Shown here: piece after piece, positions 50,542 through 58,453 of the stretch
Layout of the letters: each line of letters begins with the position of its first letter
Numbering within the stretch: position 1 is the stretch's first letter
Source of the DNA: Nitrospiria bacterium
GTDB taxonomy: Bacteria > Nitrospirota > UBA9217
Length of the DNA: 64,000 nt
Assembly (NCBI GenBank): GCA_919902495.1
Contig: CAKKRC010000075.1
Span: 1-64,000, forward strand
Direction of reading: 5' to 3'
Program-made: the position numbers and the translations under genes
Notes under the pieces: generated by a model
The model's database searches: none
What the model saw: only the letters and a program-made list of their open reading frames with translations
Told to the model about the DNA's origin: nothing

Positions 50542-51297
50542 ATGAACATGACAGGAATACATCGATGGTCCATTGCGGTAGGCGTTCTGTTGCTGGCAGG
50601 GGTCATAACGACAGCAAACGCAGATATCTACCAGTTCGTTGACGAGAACGGCGTGGTCCATATGACCAATGTCCCGGGCGGACGGGTTAAAAAACCAACG
50701 AAGATCCTGATGGAGAACAGAAAAACGGCCTCATCATCGGCATCCCCTTCCCGCAGGACCGATAACCGCAGCCAACTGGCGGACAGCATTCCTGTCTCCT
50801 ATATAAACATCATCAATGCCGCCTGCAGTCGGTTCGGTGTTGACCCGTCATTGGTCCATGCCATCGTGAAGGTAGAGTCGGATTTCAATCCCTATGCCAT
50901 ATCGCGAAAGGGCGCGATGGGGCTCATGCAGCTCATGCCCCAGACCGCCAATACTATGAACGTCCGCAACACCTTCAGCCCCGATGAGAACATCGAGGGC
51001 GGCGTGAAATACCTCCGCTACCTGCTTGACCGGTACGAGGGCAACATATCGCTTGCCCTGGCTGCTTACAACGCCGGCGAAACAGCGGTAAAAAAATGGG
51101 GTACGATCCCGCCATTTAAAGAGACTCAGGACTATGTGAAAAAGATCCTGCAGATCTACAACTGGACCGGCAAGACCTTCGTGCCCCGTTACACAATCTA
51201 TGTCGGTGCCGGCGCTGATGGAACGATCCTGCTCACCGATAATCCGTCTAACCACCCGGACAAGACGCTCCGGCGCAAGATGGGACAGAGCCTCTGA
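50542..51297 (+). CDS. secreted lytic transglycosylase (DUF4124 plus SLT domain)
   Basis: A 251-residue periplasmic enzyme. A signal peptide (SIAVGVLLLAGVITTANA) is followed by a small DUF4124 domain (IYQFVDENGVVHMTNVPGG), a Ser-rich linker and an SLT domain. There VDPSLVHAIVKVESDFNPYA holds the catalytic Glu (E in VKVESDF), then KGAMGLMQLMP and LALAAYNAGETAV. It cleaves peptidoglycan to 1,6-anhydro-muropeptides. The C-terminal DGTILLTDNPSN repeats a DUF4124-like hairpin. Start ATG at 50542, with 50548 possible. Its own promoter is upstream, divergent from the GT2 gene. Confidence 0.9.
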   Translation: MNMTGIHRWSIAVGVLLLAGVITTANADIYQFVDENGVVHMTNVPGGRVKKPTKILMENRKTASSSASPSRRTDNRSQLADSIPVSYINIINAACSRFGVDPSLVHAIVKVESDFNPYAISRKGAMGLMQLMPQTANTMNVRNTFSPDENIEGGVKYLRYLLDRYEGNISLALAAYNAGETAVKKWGTIPPFKETQDYVKKILQIYNWTGKTFVPRYTIYVGAGADGTILLTDNPSNHPDKTLRRKMGQSL

Positions 51298-51320
51298 TAT
51301 TGTTGATCTAACACTGTGTC

Positions 51321-51376
51321 CTCGCTTAGAAGCGCCTACTTTTGGCTGCGTGATCTGCGAGAGACGACTTTTGGTT
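51321..51376. repeat. 30-bp direct repeat, copy 1, followed by a diverged copy
   Basis: The 30 bases at 51321-51350 are identical to 52122-52151; the core is AAGCGCCTACTTTTGGC. A shorter relative, GCGAGAGACGACTTTTGGTT, follows at 51357-51376. It lies just downstream of the transglycosylase gene and of the lexA stop. Confidence 0.8.
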
Positions 51377-51390
51377 CAGCCTTTCCCGAT

Positions 51391-52005
51391 TCAGGATATT
51401 CTCCTCATCACCCCCACGACCTTGCCAATGATGCGCAGATCTCCGCCGTCAAAATAAAGCGGCTCCATGGTCCGGTTCTCCGGCTGCAGCCGCACACGGC
51501 CGTTCTCCAGATAGAACCGCTTGACCGTTGCTTCGCCATCGACCAGGGCAACGACGATGTCACCGTTGGCCGCTGTGGATTGTTCCTGGACCACGACCGT
51601 GTCCCCGTCAAGGATGTGTGCATCCATCATGCTGTCGCCCCGGACACCCAGGGCAAAGACCTGTTGTGATGATCTGAGATCGAAGAGAGAACGGTCCACC
51701 GTAAGATCGCCGTCCTTGTTCTCCGGCGACAGCACCGGCATGCCGGCGGCGACCCGTCCGAGGAGCGGGACGAGACTGGCCGGCCGCGAGCCGCCTATCA
51801 CGGCTATGCCGCGAGATCTGCCGCGCTCACGGCTGATATAGCCGCCCCGTTCGAGGACCAACAGGTGCTTCTCAACACCGTTCGTTGAACGTATGCCGAA
51901 CTTCGCGCCGATCTCCCGCAGGGTCGGCGGCATGCCGCGGCTCGCAGTCGTATCCCGGATAAATTCAAGTATTGCTTGCTGACGTTCGGATATTTTGTAT
52001 TTCAT
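51391..52005 (-). CDS. lexA: LexA repressor
   Basis: A 204-residue SOS repressor and autoprotease. The winged-helix domain is at residues 1-65 (MPPTLREIGAKFGIRSTNGVEKHL). The cleavage bond is A87-G88 in RVAAGMPVL, with catalytic S125 in GDSMMDAHI and K162 in ATVKRFY, all intact. It lies downstream of dinB on the same strand, 161 bases away, with a repeat-rich gap. The GAAC-N4-GTTC box at 54107-54118 fits a Gram-positive-type LexA site; no such box is seen directly upstream of lexA. A TTAGTACTAA palindrome at 52049-52058 is the only nearby candidate. Confidence 0.95.
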   Translation of the reverse strand: MKYKISERQQAILEFIRDTTASRGMPPTLREIGAKFGIRSTNGVEKHLLVLERGGYISRERGRSRGIAVIGGSRPASLVPLLGRVAAGMPVLSPENKDGDLTVDRSLFDLRSSQQVFALGVRGDSMMDAHILDGDTVVVQEQSTAANGDIVVALVDGEATVKRFYLENGRVRLQPENRTMEPLYFDGGDLRIIGKVVGVMRRIS

Positions 52006-52026
52006 ATCAGATCCTTAAAATCCTTT

Positions 52027-52160
52027 TTCACCGCAGAGGGCGCAGAGTTTAGTACTAAGATGAGACGGTAAGTTTAGGTCTTTATTTCGAGTTTTATTCT
52101 ATTCTCCGCGAGCTCAGCGATCTCGCTTAGAAGCGCCTACTTTTGGCTGCGGTAAAAAAG
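52027..52160. repeat. CCGCAGAG-type inverted repeat upstream of lexA, split by the 30-bp repeat
   Basis: ACCGCAGAGGGCGCAGAG at 52031-52047 faces CTCCGCGAGCTCAGCGATCTC near 52104. The expected CTGCGGTAAAAAAG end is separated from that arm by about 23 bases containing AAGCGCCTACTTTTGGC. In the related hairpin at 4044-4146 the same junction is uninterrupted, so the 30-bp repeat copy 2 (52122-52151) looks inserted here. Confidence 0.7.
52049..52058. promoter_or_regulatory. TTAGTACTAA palindrome upstream of lexA
   Basis: A perfect 10-bp palindrome, 44 bases upstream of the lexA ATG and the only dyad there. It could be an operator of lexA, but it may also be a chance part of the repeat region. Confidence 0.3.
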
Positions 52161-52166
52161 TGCCGT

Positions 52167-53438
52167 TCAGTACTCCCGGTCCCCTCCCGGCCGCCATGCC
52201 GGTGAGATCACCCGCTCATGCTGATATCGTTCGGCAAGCGTGCCCCAGGTGACCGTGAAGTCACCATACCGGTCATTGATATCATCCATGGCCTCCGTCG
52301 TAAACTTGCGTTTGCGTTCGTCCGAAAACAGCGGGACCTGCGACATATGCCTTTCAAGGCTTGACACGCTCACTCCGACGAGACGGACCGGCTGGTCGAG
52401 GGAGATCCTTGCCAGAATCGCCGAGGCCGTCGCAAAGATGTCCAGCCCGTGCTCCACGGGACGCGGAAGCCGCTGCTGCCTCGAAAAGGTCTGGAAATCC
52501 GCATACCGGAGGGTCAGAGATACTGTACGACCGGTGTACCCCCCGCGCCGCAGCCTGCGTCCCACCTTTTCGCAAAGCTGCAGCAGATGCCGCTGGATCA
52601 TCTCGAGTTCCCCGCAATCCTGGTCAAGCGTCATACTGTGGCCCACGGACTTGGAATCCTCTTCGTCCTGCTCGGCCCGCGAGACAACGGGGTCGTCGTC
52701 GATGCCCCGCCCCATGTCCCGCAGCCGTTCGCCGAGAATGCCGAACGGCGCGGTCAGCTTCGCGAGCGGCGCCCGCCCCAGTTCCCCGCAGGTCCTGATA
52801 CCCATGGCAGCGAGCTGGTGCGTCAGGCTGGGGCCGATGCCGCACAGTTCCTTGACGGGCAGGTCCTCGAGCACCTCCTGTTCGTCGCCGGGGGAAATGA
52901 GCACGATGCCGTCGGGCTTCAACATGTCGCTGCCCAGTTTGGCGAGCAGCTTGTTCCGCGCGATGCCGACCGAGCAGGTGAGCCCCATGATCTCCCAGAT
53001 CTCATTTTTCAGGCGAACCGCGATCTGCACCGGATCGCCCATAAGCGACTCGCAGCCTGTAACATCGAGGAACGCCTCATCGATGGAGAACAGCTCGACG
53101 AGCGGCGTGAACCGCTCCCAGATCGTGATGAGCTGCTTGCAGGCCGAGGAATACTTTCCCGGCGAGGCAGGGACCAGCACGATGTCCGGGCAAAGATTCC
53201 GCGCCTCGTGGTATTGCATCCCGGTCTTGACGCCGAAAGCGCGCGCCTCATAGGACGGTGAGAGGATGACGCCGCGGCGCTCGGATCCGACCACTGCAAT
53301 GGGCTTTCCGCGAAGCGCGGGATCCGACCGTTGCTCGACCGAAGCGAAGAACGCATTCATGTCGATATGGAGAATGGAACGCATTGCGGATTGCGGATTT
53401 CTGATTGCGGATTGTAGCGTCGATAGATCAAGGCTCAT
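52167..53438 (-). CDS. dinB: DNA polymerase IV
   Basis: A 423-residue Y-family polymerase for error-prone lesion bypass. HIDMNAFFASVEQ is the first metal site (about residues 25-37), YEARAFGVKTGM follows, and SIDEAFLDVTG is the catalytic acidic pair. GIARNKLLAKLGSDMLKPDG, a helix-hairpin-helix and a little-finger domain complete it, with no beta-clamp motif obvious beyond SQVPLF. The ATG at 53438 has AAAGGACG upstream and overlaps the stop of the previous gene (ATGA). It yields 18 extra residues (including LQSAIRNPQSA) encoded by an AATCCGC repeat; the ancestral start was probably the ATG at 53384, which now lacks a ribosome site. Confidence 0.93.
   Translation of the reverse strand: MSLDLSTLQSAIRNPQSAMRSILHIDMNAFFASVEQRSDPALRGKPIAVVGSERRGVILSPSYEARAFGVKTGMQYHEARNLCPDIVLVPASPGKYSSACKQLITIWERFTPLVELFSIDEAFLDVTGCESLMGDPVQIAVRLKNEIWEIMGLTCSVGIARNKLLAKLGSDMLKPDGIVLISPGDEQEVLEDLPVKELCGIGPSLTHQLAAMGIRTCGELGRAPLAKLTAPFGILGERLRDMGRGIDDDPVVSRAEQDEEDSKSVGHSMTLDQDCGELEMIQRHLLQLCEKVGRRLRRGGYTGRTVSLTLRYADFQTFSRQQRLPRPVEHGLDIFATASAILARISLDQPVRLVGVSVSSLERHMSQVPLFSDERKRKFTTEAMDDINDRYGDFTVTWGTLAERYQHERVISPAWRPGGDREY
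53383..53415. repeat. GCGGATT arm at the dinB 5' end
   Basis: Tandem GCGGATT words end exactly at the ATG (53384) that encodes MRSILHIDMN of DinB. It is the left arm of an inverted pair whose right arm is 53815-53848; the four-helix-bundle gene lies between. Confidence 0.8.
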
Positions 53439-53794
53439 GATCTTCGTCCTTTTCTGGCCGTGTTGATAGAGCAAACCATGATCGCCAATATTTCATTTGC
53501 TTCCGTTACGATATCCTTAAGCCGCTGCCTTTCTAATATCCCGCTCTCGATAAGAAGTTCCATCCAGTATATGGACTCATCAGCCTCTTCCTCGACTATC
53601 GTCATTTTGCTGATAAAATCCGCGGAAGATCGCGCCCGACATGCAGACCGATAGTTCGCACCCACTGACGTCCCTGACCTTATCAGTTGCCGACCTATTA
53701 CCTCTCCTGTTTTACCCTTAGGCAGCGACTCCACCAACCTGATGATCCTTAATGCAAAATCCTTGGTCCTCTTTTTCAATTCCTCAGGAGTCAT
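53435..53794 (-). CDS. four-helix-bundle protein (S23/IVS family)
   Basis: A 119-residue protein of the family first met as the product of 23S rRNA intervening sequences and related to Avd of diversity-generating retroelements. Hallmarks: DFALRIIRLVESLPKG, VIGRQLIRSGTSVGANYRSACRARSSADFISKMTIVEEEADESIYWMELL, and a last helix LKDIVTEANEILAIM. Its biochemical role is not known; it may bind nucleic acid as a pentamer. It sits inside the SOS cluster between inverted AATCCGC arms. Its stop overlaps the dinB start (ATGA), so the two are translationally coupled. Confidence 0.9.
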   Translation of the reverse strand: MTPEELKKRTKDFALRIIRLVESLPKGKTGEVIGRQLIRSGTSVGANYRSACRARSSADFISKMTIVEEEADESIYWMELLIESGILERQRLKDIVTEANEILAIMVCSINTARKGRRS

Positions 53795-53814
53795 ACCTCG
53801 TCCTTTTGATTTTC

Positions 53815-53848
53815 AAATCCGCAATCCGCAATCCGAAATCCGCAATTT
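53815..53848. repeat. AATCCGC arm upstream of the four-helix gene
   Basis: Four AATCCGC-type words abut the TAA stop of the first SOS gene. Together with 53383-53415 they bracket the four-helix-bundle gene as inverted repeats. Confidence 0.8.
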
Positions 53849-54092
53849 AAGATTCTTCCGCCCGCGCCAGCCGCCAGTGCAGGCTGTCGCTCTGAAAACA
53901 GATCTCGTACAGCCCCTTCCCGTCACTCACGGAAAAATGATGGATCGTGGAACTCCCCTCGAAGGTCGTCCAGATAAAGGTCGTCTCCTTGATCCTGACC
54001 TGTCTGCCGTTCCAGGCAAACCAGACGGGGCGGATCGTTCCCCTGCTGAATACTGCGCCGACCTTGACCGGTTCATCTATGACGATTGCCAT
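53847..54092 (-). CDS. small protein of the SOS cluster (DUF6504-like)
   Basis: An 81-residue protein I can place only tentatively. PVWFAWNGRQVRIKETTFIWTTF, then IHHFSVSDGKGLYEICFQ and LHWRLARAEE match the pattern of DUF6504, a short beta-rich domain that occurs with Y-family polymerases (ImuB) in actinobacteria. It is the first gene after the LexA-box promoter and precedes the four-helix gene and dinB. It is probably translated from a leaderless mRNA, since the promoter -10 ends seven bases before the ATG and no ribosome site exists. Confidence 0.65.
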   Translation of the reverse strand: MAIVIDEPVKVGAVFSRGTIRPVWFAWNGRQVRIKETTFIWTTFEGSSTIHHFSVSDGKGLYEICFQSDSLHWRLARAEES

Positions 54093-54098
54093 GATGCC

Positions 54099-54127
54099 AA
54101 TATAGTGAACATTTGTTCACCTGTCAA
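54099..54127 (-). promoter_or_regulatory. SOS promoter with LexA box in the spacer
   Basis: On the minus strand TTGACA (54127-54122) and TATATT (54104-54099) are 17 bases apart. The spacer is the dyad GTGAACAAATGTTCAC plus one base, containing GAAC-N4-GTTC (54107-54118), the LexA site known from Gram-positive bacteria. LexA bound here would block RNA polymerase directly. Confidence 0.8.
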
Positions 54128-54192
54128 GTTTTATTGTATATGACATGAAAAAAAACATATTATATACATTATTTCATATAGATACATTAGCA

Positions 54193-54207
54193 CTGCAATA
54201 TTTTTCA
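54193..54207. promoter_or_regulatory. 15-bp element shared with the prp promoter region, copy 1
   Basis: CTGCAATATTTTTCA occurs here, about 95 bases before the sigma-54 activator gene, and again at 56043-56057 upstream of prpB, in the same orientation. It is a candidate activator binding site allowing autoregulation. Confidence 0.5.
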
Positions 54208-54301
54208 AAGTATTACTTTACATTTCATCGAAATTACTGTAGTTTTTTCATATGATCCAGTGCTATCAAAAAAGGAGCGTCCTGGAAACGCCATTCCTCC
54301 T

Positions 54302-56029
54302 ATGACTTCCATTACCCAGCAAGAGATCGAGATAATCCTGAACTCCACCCATGACGGAATGATCGCCGTCAACGAAACAGGCATCGTGACCCTCTTCAAC
54401 AAAGCGGCGGAACGCATTACCGGCCTGAAAGCCGACAATGTTCTCGGGCGCGAGGCGGTCCAGGTCATTCCTAATACCAGGCTTCATATTATTCTTGCCA
54501 AAGGCATCGAAGACCTGAACAAGCAGCAGGACCTTGCTTCCACCACCAGCATCACGAACCGCGTCCCCCTCCGGAACGACACAGGCCAGGTCGTCGGCGC
54601 TGTTGCCGTGTTCCGCGATATCACCGAGGTCAGGATGCTTACCGACCAGGTTTCAGACCTCTGGAAGTCGCGCAACCTGCTTGAAGCAGTGATCGATGCG
54701 ACGGAAGACGCCATTTCCGTTGCCGACGAAAAGGGAAACACGATCATCGTGAACTCGGCGTACACCAGGATCACGGGGCTTCCGCCCGAGGCGGTGTTGA
54801 ACAAGCCGGTGACCGTGGACATTGCCGAGGGCGAAAGCATGCACCTTCAGATCCTCAGGACCGGCAAGCCCGTCCGGAACGTCAGGATGAAGGTAGGGCC
54901 GGCCAAGAAAGAGGTCATCGTCAATGTCGCGCCCATCTTCATCGACGGCGCGATCCACGGCAGCGTGGGAACGATCCATGACATTTCCGAGATCATGGCA
55001 CTTACCGATGAGCTCGCCAAGGCAAAAAAACTGATCCGCCACCTCCATGCCCGGTATACGTGGGGCGATATCATCGGCATCAGCCCGGCCATGGTCGCGG
55101 CAAAGGACCAGGCCCGCCGGGCCGCGGAAACGCCCGCCACGGTGCTGCTGCGGGGAGAGAGCGGGACCGGCAAGGAACTCTTTGCCCATGCCATTCACAA
55201 CGCGAGCACCCGCCAGAAAGGGCAGTTCGTTCGGGTCAACTGCGCTGCCCTGTCCGAGAACCTTCTGGAGAGCGAGCTCTTCGGATACGTGGAAGGCGCC
55301 TTTACCGGCGCCCTGAAAGGCGGCAAGAAAGGCCTCTTCGAGGAGGCGAACAACGGCACCATCTTTCTCGATGAGATCGGCGAGATCAGCCTGTCACTCC
55401 AGAGGAAACTGCTTCGGGTCCTGCAGGAGCGGGAGATCGTCCGCGTCGGCAGCACCGTGCCTGTCCCCGTCGACGTGCGGGTGATAACCGCCACCAACAT
55501 CAATCTTGAGCAGAAGGTGAAGGACGGCACCTTCAAAGGCGACCTCTACTACCGCCTGAACGTCCTTCCGATCGCCATCCCGCCGCTCCGGACACGCGAG
55601 GAGGATGTCCCGCGGCTCGTCGAACATATCATCTTCCGGCTGAACCAGGAATTCGGCAGGCAGGTGATGGGCATGGCCCCTGAAGCCGTTGCGGAACTGA
55701 TGAAATATCCATGGCCCGGCAATGTAAGGGAACTCGAGAACGTGCTCGGCAGGGCAATGATCAACATGCGGCCCCAGGAACGCGTGATCGACACGCAGCA
55801 TCTGCCGCTCCTGGAGTGCGAGAAGATCAACGAGGCATTCCTTGCCCTGGAACAGACAGCGGTCGTGCGCCCCCTCGCGGACGTTGTTGCCGATGCGGAG
55901 CGCGCGGCGATCACGCGGGCCCTCACGGGATCAGGAGGAAATCGGGAAAAGGCAGCCAAGCTTCTGGATGTTGCCCTAAGGAATTTCTATTACAAGATCA
56001 AGAAGTACGGAATCGTGGCATCGAAGTAA
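54302..56029 (+). CDS. sigma-54-dependent activator with two PAS domains (PrpR-like role)
   Basis: An enhancer-binding protein of about 575 residues. Two PAS domains (about 5-115 and 120-230: [20 protein letters not shown], then [16 protein letters not shown]) precede the AAA+ domain with Walker A GESGTGKE (285-292) and the sigma-54 contact GAFTGA (332-337). A Fis-type helix-turn-helix ends the protein ([23 protein letters not shown]). It has PAS sensors instead of the PrpR_N domain of E. coli PrpR. Its position before the methylcitrate genes and their -24/-12 promoter make it their likely activator. The start is uncertain: AAGGAG lies 24 bases before the ATG, and a GTG at 54260 is in frame. 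Confidence 0.88.
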   Translation: MTSITQQEIEIILNSTHDGMIAVNETGIVTLFNKAAERITGLKADNVLGREAVQVIPNTRLHIILAKGIEDLNKQQDLASTTSITNRVPLRNDTGQVVGAVAVFRDITEVRMLTDQVSDLWKSRNLLEAVIDATEDAISVADEKGNTIIVNSAYTRITGLPPEAVLNKPVTVDIAEGESMHLQILRTGKPVRNVRMKVGPAKKEVIVNVAPIFIDGAIHGSVGTIHDISEIMALTDELAKAKKLIRHLHARYTWGDIIGISPAMVAAKDQARRAAETPATVLLRGESGTGKELFAHAIHNASTRQKGQFVRVNCAALSENLLESELFGYVEGAFTGALKGGKKGLFEEANNGTIFLDEIGEISLSLQRKLLRVLQEREIVRVGSTVPVPVDVRVITATNINLEQKVKDGTFKGDLYYRLNVLPIAIPPLRTREEDVPRLVEHIIFRLNQEFGRQVMGMAPEAVAELMKYPWPGNVRELENVLGRAMINMRPQERVIDTQHLPLLECEKINEAFLALEQTAVVRPLADVVADAERAAITRALTGSGGNREKAAKLLDVALRNFYYKIKKYGIVASK

Positions 56030-56042
56030 TGCAGCATCCTGC

Positions 56043-56057
56043 CTGCAATATTTTTCA
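56043..56057. promoter_or_regulatory. 15-bp element shared with the activator gene upstream region, copy 2
   Basis: CTGCAATATTTTTCA, identical to 54193-54207, begins a 140-bp AT-rich enhancer-like region. TATTGC a little further on can pair with its GCAATA, and TTGCAATAA recurs near 56133. The distance of about 130 bases to the -24 element suits an enhancer-bound activator. Confidence 0.5.
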
Positions 56058-56181
56058 TTTATTGCTAAATTTTGCGCTATAATAATCAGCATATAGCTCA
56101 AGCATAAGCACCTATCTATTTTATTTCTTGCAATAACAACTGCTTACATAATTCCAGAACAATATAATAAATCATTGGACA

Positions 56182-56198
56182 TTGGCGCGGGTTTTGCT
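56182..56198 (+). promoter_or_regulatory. sigma-54 promoter of the methylcitrate genes
   Basis: TTGGCGCGGGTTTTGCT matches the -24/-12 consensus (TTGGCAC...TTTGCT) with GG (56184-56185) and GC (56196-56197) ten bases apart. Start of transcription is expected near 56208, about 50 bases before prpB. Confidence 0.8.
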
Positions 56199-56258
56199 CT
56201 TATAGTGTAAGTGTAAGGCTGAGGTGGAACTCTCTGATCGTTCCGAGGAGGATTTCGT

Positions 56259-57149
56259 ATGACAAGACCGATCTCGCCAGGCGCCCGATTCCGGGCTGCT
56301 GTGCGTGAAGAAAAGCCGCTCCAGGTCGTAGGCGCGATCAATGCCTATGCAGCGCGCCTGGCTGAACGCTCGGGATTCAAAGCGCTCTACGTATCCGGAG
56401 GCGGTGTTGCAGCCGGTTCGCTTGGCGTTCCCGACCTGGGCATCACCACGCTGGAGGATGTTCTGACCGATGTCCGCCGTATCACCGATATTACCGATCT
56501 GCCGGTGCTGGTTGACATCGATACCGGATGGGGCGGTGCTTTCAACATCGCCCGCGCGATCAGGTCCATGATCAAGCACGGAGCAGCAGCGGTTCATATC
56601 GAGGACCAGGTCCAGGCCAAGCGGTGCGGCCACCGTCCCGGCAAGGCCATTGTCAGCAAGGAAGAGTTGGTGGACCGGATCAAGGCAGCCGTCGACGCGA
56701 AGACCGATTCCGACTTCGTCATCATGGCGCGGACCGACGCCCTCGCCGTCGAGGGACTTGACGCCGCGATCGACCGGGCCTGCGCCTGCGTTGAAGCCGG
56801 CGCGGACATGATCTTTCCCGAGGCGATCACCGATCTCTCGATGTATAAGAAATTCGCCCAGGCAGTGAAGGTCCCCATCCTCGCCAATATCACCGAGTTC
56901 GGCTCAACTCCCCTCTATACCGTGGAAGAACTTCGCGGCGCCGACGTTTCCCTCATCCTCTACCCTCTTTCCGCGTTCAGGGCCATGAGCAAGGCAGCGC
57001 TCTCCGTGTATGGCACGATCCGCAAGGAGGAATCACAGAAGAATGTGATCGGCCTGATGCAGACCCGCGCGGAACTCTACGATTATCTTGACTACCATGC
57101 TTTCGAGCAGAAGCTTGACGCGATCTTTTCTAAGGAGGAAAAATCATGA
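56259..57149 (+). CDS. prpB: 2-methylisocitrate lyase
   Basis: A 296-residue member of the isocitrate lyase/PEP mutase superfamily that splits 2-methylisocitrate into pyruvate and succinate. The catalytic KRCGH is at residues 121-125. [21 protein letters not shown] and [18 protein letters not shown] are also diagnostic. Length and motifs match PrpB rather than the longer AceA. GGAGG precedes the ATG. The stop overlaps prpC by four bases. Confidence 0.95.
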   Translation: MTRPISPGARFRAAVREEKPLQVVGAINAYAARLAERSGFKALYVSGGGVAAGSLGVPDLGITTLEDVLTDVRRITDITDLPVLVDIDTGWGGAFNIARAIRSMIKHGAAAVHIEDQVQAKRCGHRPGKAIVSKEELVDRIKAAVDAKTDSDFVIMARTDALAVEGLDAAIDRACACVEAGADMIFPEAITDLSMYKKFAQAVKVPILANITEFGSTPLYTVEELRGADVSLILYPLSAFRAMSKAALSVYGTIRKEESQKNVIGLMQTRAELYDYLDYHAFEQKLDAIFSKEEKS

Positions 57150-58303
57150 GCGCAGAGACAGAGGTGATATCGACCAAAGTAAAGAAATCCGTCGCACTTT
57201 CCGGCGTTATGGCGGGCAACACCGCCGTATGCACGGTGGGAAGGACCGGGAACGACCTTCATTACCGGGGCTATGACATTGTTGAGCTCGCGCGGCAGTC
57301 GACGTTCGAAGAAGTGGCCTTTCTGCTCATTCACGGCGACCTGCCGTCCGAGTCGGACCTGAAGGACTACCGCAAGAAACTGAAGAGCCTGCGGGGCCTG
57401 CCGGTACAGGTGAAAACGGTGTTGGAGCACATCCCGGCAGCGGCCCATCCCATGGACGTGCTGCGGACCGGCTGTTCCATCCTCGGCACCGTGCTTCCCG
57501 AAAAGGAGGACCGCAATATCCAGGGCACGCGGGACGTCATCGACCGGCTGGTGGCTTCGTTCGGATCGATGCTCATCTATTGGTGGCACTACAGCCAGAG
57601 CGGCAACCGGATCGACGTCGAAACGGACGACGAGACCGTGGCCGGACATTTCCTGCACCTCCTGCATGGCAGGAAGCCTTCGACCCTTCATGAGAAAGCG
57701 CTCGATCAGTCACTGATCCTCTACGCGGAGCATGAGTTCACCGCGTCGACCTTTGCCGCGCGCGTGATCACCGGAACGCTTTCCGATGTGCACTCCGCCA
57801 TCACCGGCGCCATCGGGGCACTCCGGGGACCGAAGCACGGCGGCGCCAACGAAGCGGCCCACGAGATCCAGAGGCGCTACCGCAACGCCGACGAAGCGGA
57901 AGCCGACATCAAGACCCGCGTGGCGAACAAGGAGATCATCATCGGCTTCGGACACCCCGTCTACACGGTGAGCGATCCGCGAAATCCCATCATCAAAGAG
58001 CTGGCGAAGAATCTCTGCAGCGACGGCGGCAATATGAAGCTCTTCTCCGTCGCCGACCGTATCGAGGCGGTCATGAAACGGGAGAAGAACATGTTCGCCA
58101 ATCTGGACTGGTATTCCGCGGTATCGTATCACATGATGGGTGTGCCCACCCCCATGTTCACGCCCATCTTCGTCATATCACGGACCACCGGCTGGGGCGC
58201 GCACATTATCGAACAACGCCTCGACAACAAGATCATCAGACCCTCGGCAAACTATATCGGCGAAGAGGACCGGAAGTACGTGCCGATAAAAGACCGAAAG
58301 TAA
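57146..58303 (+). CDS. prpC: 2-methylcitrate synthase
   Basis: A 385-residue citrate synthase-family enzyme, condensing propionyl-CoA with oxaloacetate. [26 protein letters not shown] is typical of methylcitrate synthases. The catalytic His and Asp regions are [28 protein letters not shown] and [24 protein letters not shown]. Context (prpB, prpD, acnA, prpE) decides in favour of PrpC over GltA. GGAGG in TAAGGAGG lies upstream of its ATG. A long hairpin follows its stop. Confidence 0.93.
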   Translation: MSAETEVISTKVKKSVALSGVMAGNTAVCTVGRTGNDLHYRGYDIVELARQSTFEEVAFLLIHGDLPSESDLKDYRKKLKSLRGLPVQVKTVLEHIPAAAHPMDVLRTGCSILGTVLPEKEDRNIQGTRDVIDRLVASFGSMLIYWWHYSQSGNRIDVETDDETVAGHFLHLLHGRKPSTLHEKALDQSLILYAEHEFTASTFAARVITGTLSDVHSAITGAIGALRGPKHGGANEAAHEIQRRYRNADEAEADIKTRVANKEIIIGFGHPVYTVSDPRNPIIKELAKNLCSDGGNMKLFSVADRIEAVMKREKNMFANLDWYSAVSYHMMGVPTPMFTPIFVISRTTGWGAHIIEQRLDNKIIRPSANYIGEEDRKYVPIKDRK

Positions 58304-58388
58304 GAAGGTAAGAGGGAAAGAAGGAAAGATGACGCCTGTTCCAACAGGCAGTTTGCTTACCTTCCTACTTTCCTACCCTCTTACCTTC
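58304..58388. repeat. long hairpin between prpC and prpD
   Basis: GAAGGTAAGAGGGAAAGAAGG at 58304 onward faces CTTACCTTCCTACTTTCCTA and CTCTTACCTTC up to 58388, with a nested GCCTGTTCCAACAGGC hairpin at the top. On the transcript this makes a very stable stem that could limit exonuclease decay or uncouple prpC and prpD expression. Confidence 0.75.
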
Positions 58389-58453
58389 TGATTTAATCCG
58401 CATCCATGGCAATGCCATCTCATTACCTGAAATGATGAAAGGATAATTGAACA

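Noticed and set aside
53435-53794. Sign of a 23S rRNA gene, since this protein family is known from rRNA intervening sequences
   Set aside because: No rRNA sequence is present around it; the gene stands in a protein-coding operon.
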